64,000 nt of DNA from Planctomycetota bacterium (lineage in GTDB: Bacteria; Planctomycetota; Phycisphaerae; Phycisphaerales; UBA1924), in NCBI GenBank assembly GCA_033763975.1, contig JANRJM010000012.1, positions 62,001 through 126,000 of the forward strand. The letters run 5' to 3'. Positions within the stretch are counted from its first letter, which is position 1; each line of letters starts with the position of its first letter. The notes beneath the pieces were generated by a model. It did not search any database, was not told where the DNA came from, and was given only the letters and a program-made list of their open reading frames with translations. A program made the translations under genes and the position numbers. Below, piece after piece: positions 50,750 to 59,778 of this stretch.

Positions 50750-53700
50750 ATGACTCGCGTTGCGTGGTGCGCCGCAGGTGCGTGGCTGCTGGGAGCCGCG
50801 GCGGGGGCGGCGCAGCCGGACCGGACGGCGGGCCTCGACGAAGCGCTGCGGTCCGTGTCGCCGGGCATGACGACCCCGAATCGCTGGGCGCTGCTCATCG
50901 GCATCGATCAGTATCGCGACGCGCGGATCCAGCGCCTGGACGCGTGCGTGCGCGACGTGACCGCCATGCGCGACGCGCTCATCCACCCCGGCATCGGGAT
51001 GTTCCCCGCCCCGAACGTCACCACGCTCACCAACGAGCAGGCGACCCGGGCGGCGGTGATCAAGGCCCTGCGGGACCTGACGTCCCGGATCGGCCCGCAG
51101 GATCTGGTCATCGTGTTCTACTCCGGGCACGGGATGGTCGAAGCGTCCGAGCAGTTCGGGGCGGCGGCGGCGGCCTCGCCGGCCCAGGCGACGCTGGGCT
51201 ACTGGGTCACGTACGACACCGAAGTCGACAACCTCGAGGGCACCGCGCTGTCGGCGCTGGACGTCAACAACCGGCTGCAGAACATCCGCACGTCGCGTCT
51301 CATCGCGATCGTCGACGCGTGCCACGCCGCCGCCACCGCCGAGGCCGCCAAGGTCAAGTCCGCCTTCTCCCTCGCCGAGCTGCTGCCCACCTTCAACGGG
51401 AACGGGCGCGTCCGCTTCGCCAGTTGCCTGGAGTCGGAGCAGTCGCTCACCATCAACGAGGGCGAGGGCAAGGGGCACAGCGTCTTCGCGTGGTCGCTCA
51501 TCGAAGGGCTGCGCGGCGCGGCGGCGGGCGAGGACGGCGTGCTCACGGTCGACGAGTGGTGGGCGTACGTCTCGCGACGGGCCCCCGACATCGCGCGCCG
51601 GCTGAACAGCGTGCAGACGCCCACGCGCCAGGGCGAGAGCACCGGCGACTTCCTCGTCGCGATCGACCAGAACCGACTGCTGGAGGTGCACGGGCGCCAC
51701 GTGGCGGCGGTGACGGTGACGCAGGAGCGCGTCGCGACGATCACGCAGCTCGCGATCGACGGGACGATCTCGGTCGAACTCGCGGTGGAAGCGCGCGAAC
51801 TGCTGCAGGCCGATCCGGAGTCACTCGACCCCGTGCGCCGGGCGCGTCGGAAGGTCTTCCAGGACCTCGCGGACACGGTGAAGGGGAAGGCCGCCGAGCG
51901 CGGGTCGCGCTCGCTCGCGCCGGATTTCGTGAAAGGCGCGCTGGCCGAGCACCCGCTGCGTCGTGCGGGCGACGAGGCACGCCCGATCCCCGCGAACCCG
52001 ACGGAGTGGCTGGCGCGCGAGGCCGAGACCGATCCCTGGGCGGCGGCGATCCTCGGGGCGCTGCTCCAGGACCCGCCCAAGAACTGGGTCCGCTACGCCG
52101 ACGAACGCACCTTCGTGCGGATGTGCCGCCCCGACGAGCGCGGACGCCGCGTGCTGAACGAGATCAAGAGTCTGTGGCACACGAACACCGTGGTGCGCGA
52201 CAACGCCCGCGCCTTGGAGTACTTCCGTCGGGCCGCGGACGGGGGCATCGGGTGCGCGGCGGTCGAACTGGCGGACATGTCGCGCACCGGCCTGGGCACC
52301 CTCCCCGACGACGCGGAGAGCCTCCGATGGACTCGCCGCGCGGTGGAACTCGGCAGCGGCATGGGGATGCTGCGCCTGGGACAGCGCCACGCGGAAGGTC
52401 GGGGCGTACCCCGCGATCCGGCGGCGGCGATGGAGTGGTACCGCAAGGCCGCCGACGCCGGTGATCCCGGCGGCATGCTCGAACTGGGCTGGGCCCTGGA
52501 GACCGGCAGCCACGGGCGACAGGACGCGGCGGAGGCGTTCGCGTGGTACCAGCGAGGAGCGGCCCTGGACGACGGCGGGTGCACATACCGGGCCGCGCTC
52601 TGCCTGCTCAACGGAGTCGGCACGCCCCGCAACGCCGAACAGGCGGTGGTCGCGCTCCGCAAGGCCGCCGACCTGGGCGCGGAAGAGGCGATCGTCGAAC
52701 TGGCCAAGTGCTACGAGTCGGGCGTGGGCGTGTCGAAGAGCCTGCTCGAATCGCGCCGCCTCTACCGGGTGGCGGCTGAAAAGGGGAGCACGAATCCGGA
52801 GTGCCTGCGCCACGCGGCGGTCAGCCTGCTGAACGGCACGCGGGCGGCGGAGGACGACCGGCAGATGCTCGAGTGGTTCCGCGCCGCCGCTCGTTCCGAT
52901 GCCGAGGCCTCCAACTGGCTCGGGCGCTGCCACGAGGAAGGCTGGGGCGTTGCGAAGGACGACGCGGAGGCGTTCACGCACTTCGAGACCGCCGCCAAGC
53001 GCGGGCTCGCGGTGGGCATGTACAACGTCGCGACCTTCTACGCGGGCGGACGCGGGGTCCGCAGGAACGAGGCGCAGGCGTTCGAGTGGTACCGCCGGGC
53101 CGCCGACGCCGGGTACGCCCAGGCGTCCACCGAGGTCGGACGCCGGTACCACTACGGCGTGGGCACGGAACGCAGCGAACGCGAGGCGCTGGCGTACTTC
53201 ACGCGGGCGGCGGGCACCGGCGACGCGGCGGCCATCGAATGGCTCGGGGTCTACCACCAGAACGGCTACGCCGGGCTCACCAAGGACGGCGCGGAGGCGG
53301 TCCGCCACTACGAGCGCGCCTTCGCCGCGGGGCGCCACGACTGCGCCAACAGCATCGGCGTGGTGTACTTCGACGGCAAGGGCGTGCCCGTGAACGCCGC
53401 CAAGGGCGTCGAGTGGTTCGCGAAGGCCGACGAGCACAACGTGCCCATGGGGTCGCGCAACCTGGGCTGGGCGTACCAGACCGGACTGGGAACCACGAAA
53501 GACCTCGCGAAGGCCCGGACGTTGTACGAAAAGGCCGTCCGCCTCGGGAGCTCCAGCGCCATGGTCCTGCTCGCGAAGATGCACCGCGCCGGCACGGGCG
53601 GGCCCCGCAACAGCGCCGAGGCAACCCGCCTCTTCACGCTCGCCGCCGAACAGGGCGAGAGCGAGGCGATGCTCATGCTGGGCATCGACGCGCACGACCA

Positions 53701-54016
53701 GAAGCAGCACCCGGCGGCGGCAACATGGTTCCGCAAGAGCGCCGACGCCGGCGACAACCTCGCGATGAACTGGATGGGGCACTACTTCGAGAACGGCTAC
53801 GGCGTCACGAAGGACCTCGCCGAGGCGCTCGTCTGGTACAAGAAAGCCGCCGAACTCGGCAACGAGGTCGCGATGTGGAACCTCGCGCTCTGCTACGACG
53901 AGGGGAAGGGGACGACGAAGGACCCCGCCGAAGCGCTCCGCTGGTTCCGCGAGTCCGCCCGCAAGGGCAACCAGTCCGCGCGCGACCTGCTAACCAACCG
54001 CAAACTCACGTGGTAG
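50750..54016 (+). CDS. Secreted caspase-like protein with Sel1 repeats
   Basis: 1088 residues. A signal peptide (about 1-22, AAGAAQ) precedes a peptidase C14 (caspase/metacaspase-like) domain: IVFYSGHG with His127 and IVDACHAA with Cys191 form the catalytic dyad. The domain ends about 320; a helical linker follows to about 475. From there to the end are many ~36-residue Sel1-like repeats (signature ALEYFRRAADGGIGCAAVELADM, GxGxxxDxxEAxxWYRKAA), roughly 16-17 copies by length. Sel1 arrays bind partner proteins, so this may be a partner-activated protease. A GGAGG precedes the ATG by 7 bases. Confidence 0.88.
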   Translation: MTRVAWCAAGAWLLGAAAGAAQPDRTAGLDEALRSVSPGMTTPNRWALLIGIDQYRDARIQRLDACVRDVTAMRDALIHPGIGMFPAPNVTTLTNEQATRAAVIKALRDLTSRIGPQDLVIVFYSGHGMVEASEQFGAAAAASPAQATLGYWVTYDTEVDNLEGTALSALDVNNRLQNIRTSRLIAIVDACHAAATAEAAKVKSAFSLAELLPTFNGNGRVRFASCLESEQSLTINEGEGKGHSVFAWSLIEGLRGAAAGEDGVLTVDEWWAYVSRRAPDIARRLNSVQTPTRQGESTGDFLVAIDQNRLLEVHGRHVAAVTVTQERVATITQLAIDGTISVELAVEARELLQADPESLDPVRRARRKVFQDLADTVKGKAAERGSRSLAPDFVKGALAEHPLRRAGDEARPIPANPTEWLAREAETDPWAAAILGALLQDPPKNWVRYADERTFVRMCRPDERGRRVLNEIKSLWHTNTVVRDNARALEYFRRAADGGIGCAAVELADMSRTGLGTLPDDAESLRWTRRAVELGSGMGMLRLGQRHAEGRGVPRDPAAAMEWYRKAADAGDPGGMLELGWALETGSHGRQDAAEAFAWYQRGAALDDGGCTYRAALCLLNGVGTPRNAEQAVVALRKAADLGAEEAIVELAKCYESGVGVSKSLLESRRLYRVAAEKGSTNPECLRHAAVSLLNGTRAAEDDRQMLEWFRAAARSDAEASNWLGRCHEEGWGVAKDDAEAFTHFETAAKRGLAVGMYNVATFYAGGRGVRRNEAQAFEWYRRAADAGYAQASTEVGRRYHYGVGTERSEREALAYFTRAAGTGDAAAIEWLGVYHQNGYAGLTKDGAEAVRHYERAFAAGRHDCANSIGVVYFDGKGVPVNAAKGVEWFAKADEHNVPMGSRNLGWAYQTGLGTTKDLAKARTLYEKAVRLGSSSAMVLLAKMHRAGTGGPRNSAEATRLFTLAAEQGESEAMLMLGIDAHDQKQHPAAATWFRKSADAGDNLAMNWMGHYFENGYGVTKDLAEALVWYKKAAELGNEVAMWNLALCYDEGKGTTKDPAEALRWFRESARKGNQSARDLLTNRKLTW

Positions 54017-54851
54017 TCGTGGCGGGGTCCGGCCCGCGCGCGCGGTCCCAGACGCGGAGCGTCTCGAACTGCTCGATCCGCAGCGACTCGGCGCGAGCCT
54101 CGGCAGAGATCCCCGCCGGAAACGGGCGGTCGCGTCCGAGGATCGCGCCCAGTTGCTTGCGGCGCTGCTCGAACAGGCGCTGGGCGAAATCGACCAGCGC
54201 CCGCGGGTCGGGCACGCGCTGCTCGGCTCGCCGCACGACCTGCACCATGGCGCTCATCACGTCGGGCCGGGGCCAGAAGCACTCCGGGGGGAGTTTGGCG
54301 AGCAATCGCACCTCTCCCACCGCCTGCGCGAGCACGCTGATCGGCCCGTACTCGCGTCCGCCGGGCCCGGCCGCCAGCCTGCGGGCGACTTCGAGCTGCA
54401 CCGTCACGAACACCCCGCGGCATCGGGGCACGTCCGCGAGCAGGATGGTCATCACCGGCGTGCCGGCGCCGTAGGGGAGGTTCGCGACGAGCGTGAAGGG
54501 CGCGTCGCCCAGCGCGCCGAGCAGCGCGGGGTTGAGCGCGTGCTTGCCATCAAGGCAGTCGCCCTCGACGAGCGTGAAGTTGGGATCGTGCCCCAGGCGT
54601 TCGCGGAGCAGGGCGGCCAAGCCACGGTCGATCTCGCACGCCACGACGCGCGCCCGGCGCGCGAGCAGCAGTTCCGTCAGCGTGCCGGTGCCCGGCCCGA
54701 TCTCGAGGACCAGGTCGCCGGGCCCCACGCCCGAGGCGTCCACGAGCTTGCGGATGAGGTTGTGGTCGAGCAGGAAGTTCTGCCCGAACGAGTGACGCGG
54801 CGAAAGCCCGCGTGCTTCGAGCATCTCGCGGATCTGGGTGAGCGTCTGCAT
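54006..54851 (-). CDS. rsmA: Ribosomal RNA small-subunit methyltransferase A
   Basis: 281-residue KsgA-type enzyme that dimethylates two adjacent adenines at the end of 16S rRNA, a late ribosome checkpoint. SAM site VLEIGPGTGTLT (about 48-59) and catalytic NLPYGAGTPV (about 123) are visible; the N-terminus HSFGQNFLLD is typical. The start is the ATG of MQTLTQIREML. Its last 11 bases overlap the caspase-Sel1 gene (convergent). It is the last gene of the minus-strand run from ftsW. Confidence 0.94.
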   Translation of the reverse strand: MQTLTQIREMLEARGLSPRHSFGQNFLLDHNLIRKLVDASGVGPGDLVLEIGPGTGTLTELLLARRARVVACEIDRGLAALLRERLGHDPNFTLVEGDCLDGKHALNPALLGALGDAPFTLVANLPYGAGTPVMTILLADVPRCRGVFVTVQLEVARRLAAGPGGREYGPISVLAQAVGEVRLLAKLPPECFWPRPDVMSAMVQVVRRAEQRVPDPRALVDFAQRLFEQRRKQLGAILGRDRPFPAGISAEARAESLRIEQFETLRVWDRARGPDPATTTT

Positions 54852-54915
54852 GGGTCGGGCCGCGGAAACCCTCAGGGTAGCGCCGGCGACCGCCCGCGCC
54901 CCGCCGCGCACGAGT

Positions 54916-56373
54916 TCACACTTCGCCCAGGCGGAGCGCCCCTGGGCCGAGCGTGATCGCGTTCTTGCCCTGGCGCTTGCTCGCCATCGCGAGCTGGTCG
55001 GCGCGGCGGAGCAGTTCCTCGGGCGTGGCGCCGTCCCACGGGTACGACGCGAGCCCGCCGGAGACGGTGAGCGTCGCCGGGGCGCAGTCGAGGAGCTTCG
55101 GGTAGCGGTGCGCGAGCACCTGCTCCTGGAACCGCCGCGCGATCTCGAAGATGTCCGACGGGTGGCGGCTGCCCTCCTGGCGCGGGCCCTGGGGCTCGTG
55201 GAAGATCACCGCGAACTCGTCGCCCCCCACGCGGCACACCCGGTCGCTCGGGCGGATCACGCTGCGCATCAGGCTCACGGTCTCGCGCAGGATTTCGTCC
55301 CCCGCGTCGTGCCCGTAGACGTCGTTGTACTTCTTGAAGTCGTCGATGTCGAACAGCAGGATCGTCACGTGACGCCGGTGCTCGCGCGCCTGCTCGATGG
55401 CGGCTCGCAGAAACCGGTCGAAGTACCGCCGGTTCCACGCGCCCGTCAGCGGATCGGTGAACGCCGCGTCGCGGAGCTGCGCGTGCTGATCGCGCAGGCG
55501 CATCCACGACGCCAGCCACCGCGCGTGCGGCGCCAGCACGTCGGGCGCACTCACCGACGACACCAGGTGCCCGTACCCGCCTCGTCCCATGCCCTCCCAC
55601 GACACGAGCGCCCCGCCCCGCCCCGACGACGGGCCGGCGGGCACGAACTCGACCGATTCGTCGCGCAGCCGACGACGGATCAGCTGCACCGCGTCGGGCA
55701 GCACGTCCTGCCCACGCAGCAACTGCGCCACCAGCGCGCCGTCCGTGGGAACCTCCGCGGACGCACTCCGCTCCGGTGCACGCTCGGGCACGCGCTCCGC
55801 CGCTCGCTCGGGCGCCGCTCGCTCGGGCGCGGCCCGCTCGGGCGGCCTGGGAGGTGCTCGCTCCGCCGCGGGCGGCGTGCTGTCCGCCAGAAGATCGCCC
55901 AGCAGTTCGTCCTCGGGCAGCACGGGCGCCATCCCACGCGCCGGCGGCGTGCCGCGCGCCGGTGCCGCCTCGCCGGGCCCCTGCCCACGAGGACGCCACC
56001 GCACCGCCTCGCGCAGCGCCTCAGCGCCCAAATCAGACGCGATCGAACCGTCGAACGCGGCAGGCACCGGTGACCCATTGCGGACCGCGAGGACCACCAC
56101 GCCCGGCGACGCGACCCGCAGCGCGCGGACGAACTCCCCGGCACGCGCGTCGTCGCGCTCCCCGCCTTCCAGCAGCCCCTCGACCCGCGGCGCCACCACC
56201 ACCACCGCTCGCTCGGGCGATTCGGCGTCGATGGGCGAGGCCAGCTCGCCGATCGCCTGCAGGGGCGTCGAGGCGCGGACGAGCTCGATGCCGCCGTCCC
56301 GGCGCAGCATCGCGTCCAACCCCGTCCGTCCTACCAGCACGACTCGCACTTCCGCCCGGCTCTCCGTCGGCAC
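54916..56373 (-). CDS. Diguanylate cyclase with receiver-like N-domain
   Basis: 485 residues. GGDEF active site RVGGDEFAVIF (about 380) with RPSDR five residues before it as a possible product-inhibition I-site, so it should make c-di-GMP. The N-terminal ~120 residues look like a receiver-domain fold (VRVVLVGRTG, VVVVAPRV, GVVVLAVRNG) without a clear phosphorylation Asp. Between them is a Pro/Arg/Ala low-complexity block (PERAAPERAAPERAAERVPE). Start GTG 56373, 7 bases after GAGGAG, chosen over an earlier TTG. It lies 64 bases before rsmA. Confidence 0.87.
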   Translation of the reverse strand: MPTESRAEVRVVLVGRTGLDAMLRRDGGIELVRASTPLQAIGELASPIDAESPERAVVVVAPRVEGLLEGGERDDARAGEFVRALRVASPGVVVLAVRNGSPVPAAFDGSIASDLGAEALREAVRWRPRGQGPGEAAPARGTPPARGMAPVLPEDELLGDLLADSTPPAAERAPPRPPERAAPERAAPERAAERVPERAPERSASAEVPTDGALVAQLLRGQDVLPDAVQLIRRRLRDESVEFVPAGPSSGRGGALVSWEGMGRGGYGHLVSSVSAPDVLAPHARWLASWMRLRDQHAQLRDAAFTDPLTGAWNRRYFDRFLRAAIEQAREHRRHVTILLFDIDDFKKYNDVYGHDAGDEILRETVSLMRSVIRPSDRVCRVGGDEFAVIFHEPQGPRQEGSRHPSDIFEIARRFQEQVLAHRYPKLLDCAPATLTVSGGLASYPWDGATPEELLRRADQLAMASKRQGKNAITLGPGALRLGEV

Positions 56374-56518
56374 GCCCGCGCTCCTCGTCGGCCCGCCGTG
56401 GCCACCCCCCGGACCCCGACCCACCAAGCCTACGACGCCGGGGGTCTCCCGGATCGCCGGTGCCCGCTGATCCCGTCGTCCCGTTGGGATCCTCCCCGAG
56501 ACGACCGCGGGCAGAGTG

Positions 56519-57250
56519 CTATGTACGTTTCTCGGCCTCGCCTGACAACAGCATTGCCAGTTCTTCGTCGCTCAGCAGTGTCGGGGACGCCCGCGACGGG
56601 CGTGCGGGCACTGCGGGGAATGCCGGTGAGGCCGGGGGCGCGGGCACGGCCGGTCCGGGCGACAGGGGCTTGATGTCCGGTCGAGGATCGGGGGCGCCCG
56701 GCGCGTACGCCCCGCCAGTACTCGGCGTCGGTTCGGGCAGCGGCGCCCCCTCGCCCGCCAGACGCAGGTGCGGGCCGGCGATGGTCATCGTCGGCTCGGG
56801 GATCGGCGACGGCCCCCGCCGCTCACGCGCCTCGGCGCCCGCCGGCGGCGTCGTCACCGGGCGCGCGGCCTGGGGAGCCTCGTCGCGCTCCACGCGCCAG
56901 GTCGTCAGATCCTCGGGGCCCACGGCCCGCAGGCGGTGTGTCGAGCGCGAGTCGAACACCCAGACCGACGCGCCCGGCACGTACTGGTCCAGGGCTTCGA
57001 TCAGTTCGACCGGGTGCTCCAGGTCGTGCGGCTCGACGAGCAGCAGGATCGTGGATTCGCCGGCGCGCGGGGCGATCTCGCCCGCGCGTGCGCAGAGGTG
57101 CGCCATCGCGCCGAACTCGTCCTCGCACGAGAACACGCGGAAGTTCGGGCGGGTCAGGGCCGCGATGAGTTCCGGGCGGGGTGGGCGACGGCGGGGGTGC
57201 AGCACCACGCACCGGAACCGCCTTCCCGAGCTGGCGCCGCCTGCCTGCAT
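56519..57250 (-). CDS. Receiver-like protein with Pro-rich tail
   Basis: 243 residues. The N-terminal ~105 residues have a receiver-like pattern (FRCVVLHPR, FRVFSCEDE, TILLLVEPHD, ASVWVFDS) but no obvious phosphoacceptor. A long Pro/Ala-rich linker ends in LLSDEELAMLLSG, a helix similar to the VLPEDELLGDLLAD found in the GGDEF protein encoded next. The two probably share an evolutionary origin and perhaps a partner. No other function recognised. The gene starts 45 bases after murG. Confidence 0.65.
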   Translation of the reverse strand: MQAGGASSGRRFRCVVLHPRRRPPRPELIAALTRPNFRVFSCEDEFGAMAHLCARAGEIAPRAGESTILLLVEPHDLEHPVELIEALDQYVPGASVWVFDSRSTHRLRAVGPEDLTTWRVERDEAPQAARPVTTPPAGAEARERRGPSPIPEPTMTIAGPHLRLAGEGAPLPEPTPSTGGAYAPGAPDPRPDIKPLSPGPAVPAPPASPAFPAVPARPSRASPTLLSDEELAMLLSGEAEKRT

Positions 57251-57295
57251 GGAACAAGTGTACCGGGAAACGCCGGACGGGCCGCAAAAAACGCG

Positions 57296-58456
57296 CTAGC
57301 TCATCGCGCCCGCAAGAACCCCCGCGACCCGGTCCGCCCCGTCGGCCGGGCCGAGCGTGCCCAGCGCCCGGCGCATCGCCCCCGCGCGGGCGGTATCGCC
57401 AAGCAGCCCCCGCAACGTGTCAGCGTGACGCCGCACGTTTGCCTGGGGCTCGATCGCGTCCTCGGCCAACAGCGCGCCGCCCGCCGCCACCAGCGGGGAC
57501 GCGTTGAACGCCTGGTGCTTGTCGCGGTGGTACGGGTACGGCATGAACACGCACGGGACGCGGTTCGCCCAGGCCTCGCCCACGTTGCCCGCGCCGGCGC
57601 GGCATATCGCCAGGTCGGCCGCGCCCCACGCCCGGGCCATGTCGGGCAGGAACTCGCCCACCCAGGCGCGCACGCCGCCCCGTTCGTACGCAACGCGCAC
57701 CGCCTCCACCCCGCCCGCGCCGGTCTGGTGGATGACCTGCCAGGCGCGCAGCGGGAACTCGGGCAGTTCGCTCAGCGCGCCCAGAAACCGGTTGATGCTC
57801 CCCGCACCCTGGCTGCCGCCGGTGACGAGCAGCGTCGGGCGATCGGGGTCGAGCCCGAACGCGCCGCGGCACGCCCCCGCCGGCTCGCGCGCGATCGCCT
57901 GGGCCCGCACGATCGGCGGCACCTGCTCCCACGCCGGACGTTCGTGCCCCGGCGCGAGGCGGGCGGCGGTCACCACTCGTCGCACGTGCCGCGCGATCCA
58001 CCGGTTCGCCTTCCCGGGCACGGCGTCGAGGTTCACGAGCACCGCCGGCACGCGCTCGACCCGGGCGGCCTGCACGCACGGGGCGGCGACGAACCCGCCG
58101 AACGCCGCCAGCACCACGGGACCGGCGCTCCTGGCCTCGCGCAGCGGTCCGCGCGCCGCGCGGACCGCCTCGCCCCAGCGCGTCACGAACCTGTACAGCG
58201 CGGGCGGACGCACGCCGAAGGGCTGCGCGGGGATGGCCTGGAACGACATCGCCCCGCCGCCGCCCGCACCGCCGCCGCCACTTCCGGGCAGTTCGCGCGC
58301 GAGGATCGACGCGTCCAGGGGGCGCTGCGAGACGAGGAAGATGGCGCGGGCGTGGGGCTCGCGCTCGAGCAGCACGCGCGCGACGCCGAGCGCGGGGTAG
58401 ATGTGCCCCCCCGTGCCGCCACCGGCGAAGACATAGGTTCGAGCGGGCGGGCTCAT
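57296..58456 (-). CDS. murG: UDP-GlcNAc:lipid I N-acetylglucosaminyltransferase MurG
   Basis: 386 residues. Converts lipid I to lipid II, the last cytoplasmic-side step of peptidoglycan building. GGGTGGHIYPALGVA (about 12-26) is the first glycine loop; the second-domain UDP-GlcNAc site shows GGSQGAGSIN, CRAGAGNVGEAW and PYPYHRDKHQ. Length is close to the usual 355; a Gly-rich loop near 58-68 adds residues. It overlaps ftsW by 4 bases (ATGA) and follows it, as in dcw clusters. Confidence 0.93.
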   Translation of the reverse strand: MSPPARTYVFAGGGTGGHIYPALGVARVLLEREPHARAIFLVSQRPLDASILARELPGSGGGGAGGGGAMSFQAIPAQPFGVRPPALYRFVTRWGEAVRAARGPLREARSAGPVVLAAFGGFVAAPCVQAARVERVPAVLVNLDAVPGKANRWIARHVRRVVTAARLAPGHERPAWEQVPPIVRAQAIAREPAGACRGAFGLDPDRPTLLVTGGSQGAGSINRFLGALSELPEFPLRAWQVIHQTGAGGVEAVRVAYERGGVRAWVGEFLPDMARAWGAADLAICRAGAGNVGEAWANRVPCVFMPYPYHRDKHQAFNASPLVAAGGALLAEDAIEPQANVRRHADTLRGLLGDTARAGAMRRALGTLGPADGADRVAGVLAGAMS

Positions 58457-59697
58457 GCCGCCGCGAGGGCCCGCGAATGGTCGGGCGCGTCCTGGGTGCG
58501 TTCGATGGAGATGACCAGGCCCAGGCAGAAGGACGTCAAGATCCAGCCCGTGCCGCCCGAGGAGAGCAGCGGGAGCGCGATGCCCTTGGTGGGCGCCAGG
58601 CCCGTGACGACCGCGAGGTTGATGACGGCCTGCAGACCGATGGTCGCGATGACGCCGAACGCGAACAGGCGCAGGGCGGCAAGGGGCTCGCGCCGGACGA
58701 TCGACCACCCGCAGGCCATCAGGGCGGCAAAGAGCAGGCAGACCACGCCCGCGCCGGCGATGCCGAGTTCCTCGCAGATGATCGGGAAGATGAAATCAGT
58801 ACGGTCCTCGGGGAGGTAGCCGAACTTCTGCAGGCCGTGCCCCAGCCCGCGCCCCCAGCCCTCGCCGTTGGCGATGGCGATGAGCGACTGGATGGTGTGA
58901 TAGCCGATGCCCTGCGGGTCGGCGTAGGGGTCGACGAAGGCCAGGATGCGCTTCACGCGGTAGTCGCTGGTGAGGATGGCGAACACCACGCCCGCGACGG
59001 CGAGGGGCGCAAAGATCATGAACTGCCACAGGCGGGCGCCGGCCGCGATCAGCACCAGCGACGACACGCCCGCGATGAGCACGCCCGTGCCGAGGTCTTC
59101 CTTCACGATGAGGGCCGACACGCCCCCGATGCAGAGCAGCGCGGGGACCAGCCCGCCCCAGAACCGATGGATGCGCGGCGCCGCCGCCGCTCCGTACCAC
59201 GCGAGCAGCCCGACCATGCCCCACTTGGCGATCTCGCTGGGCTGCACGGAGAGCGCGTCGCCCAGCCCGGGCACCGGCAGACGCAGCCACCGGCGCGCGC
59301 CGTTGATCTCCTTCGACAGCCCGGGCACGTACACCAGCGCACACACCGCGACCAGCGCGAGCGACGCGATCAGCAGCCCCCGCGCCGCGGGCGACAGCAC
59401 GCCCCCCTCATGCCCGCCGAGACGCGCCGGGGCGAAGAACCCCGAGGCGGCCCCCCCCGCGTCCAGCGATTCGGCGAACCGGCGGACCGGCAGCATGGCG
59501 CCGATGCACATGGCGCCCAGGGCCAGGGCCATGTAGATCGTGGACCGCGAGAGCAGGATGGACTCGGCGGTGATGGCCGGAGCGACGTTCTCGCCGCTGG
59601 GCGAGGCGACGCGCATGTCGGCGCTGTTCACCATGACCACGCCGATGGTGAGCAGGCAGAGGGCGATGAGCGCGATGAAATGCCCGAGGCGGAGCAT
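58453..59697 (-). CDS. ftsW: SEDS glycosyltransferase FtsW (division-type)
   Basis: 414-residue polytopic protein of the FtsW/RodA family that polymerises lipid II at the septum. Signature stretches: QPSEIAKWG (about 164), DPYADPQGIGYH and GLGHGLQKFGYLPEDRTDFIF (about 275-296) whose Asp is catalytic, then LSSGGTGWILTSFCLGLVISI. Ten or so hydrophobic helices. ATG at 59697 matches the family start. It lies first in the minus-strand group with murG and is divergent from the sugar-isomerase-like gene. Confidence 0.92.
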   Translation of the reverse strand: MLRLGHFIALIALCLLTIGVVMVNSADMRVASPSGENVAPAITAESILLSRSTIYMALALGAMCIGAMLPVRRFAESLDAGGAASGFFAPARLGGHEGGVLSPAARGLLIASLALVAVCALVYVPGLSKEINGARRWLRLPVPGLGDALSVQPSEIAKWGMVGLLAWYGAAAAPRIHRFWGGLVPALLCIGGVSALIVKEDLGTGVLIAGVSSLVLIAAGARLWQFMIFAPLAVAGVVFAILTSDYRVKRILAFVDPYADPQGIGYHTIQSLIAIANGEGWGRGLGHGLQKFGYLPEDRTDFIFPIICEELGIAGAGVVCLLFAALMACGWSIVRREPLAALRLFAFGVIATIGLQAVINLAVVTGLAPTKGIALPLLSSGGTGWILTSFCLGLVISIERTQDAPDHSRALAAA

Positions 59698-59778
59698 GGC
59701 CCGTAGATATCGGCGAGGCGGGGCGGGCGCGTGGAAAACCGGGTGCGAGTGTGCCTGTAGACTGCCCCCGGAGGTCTC

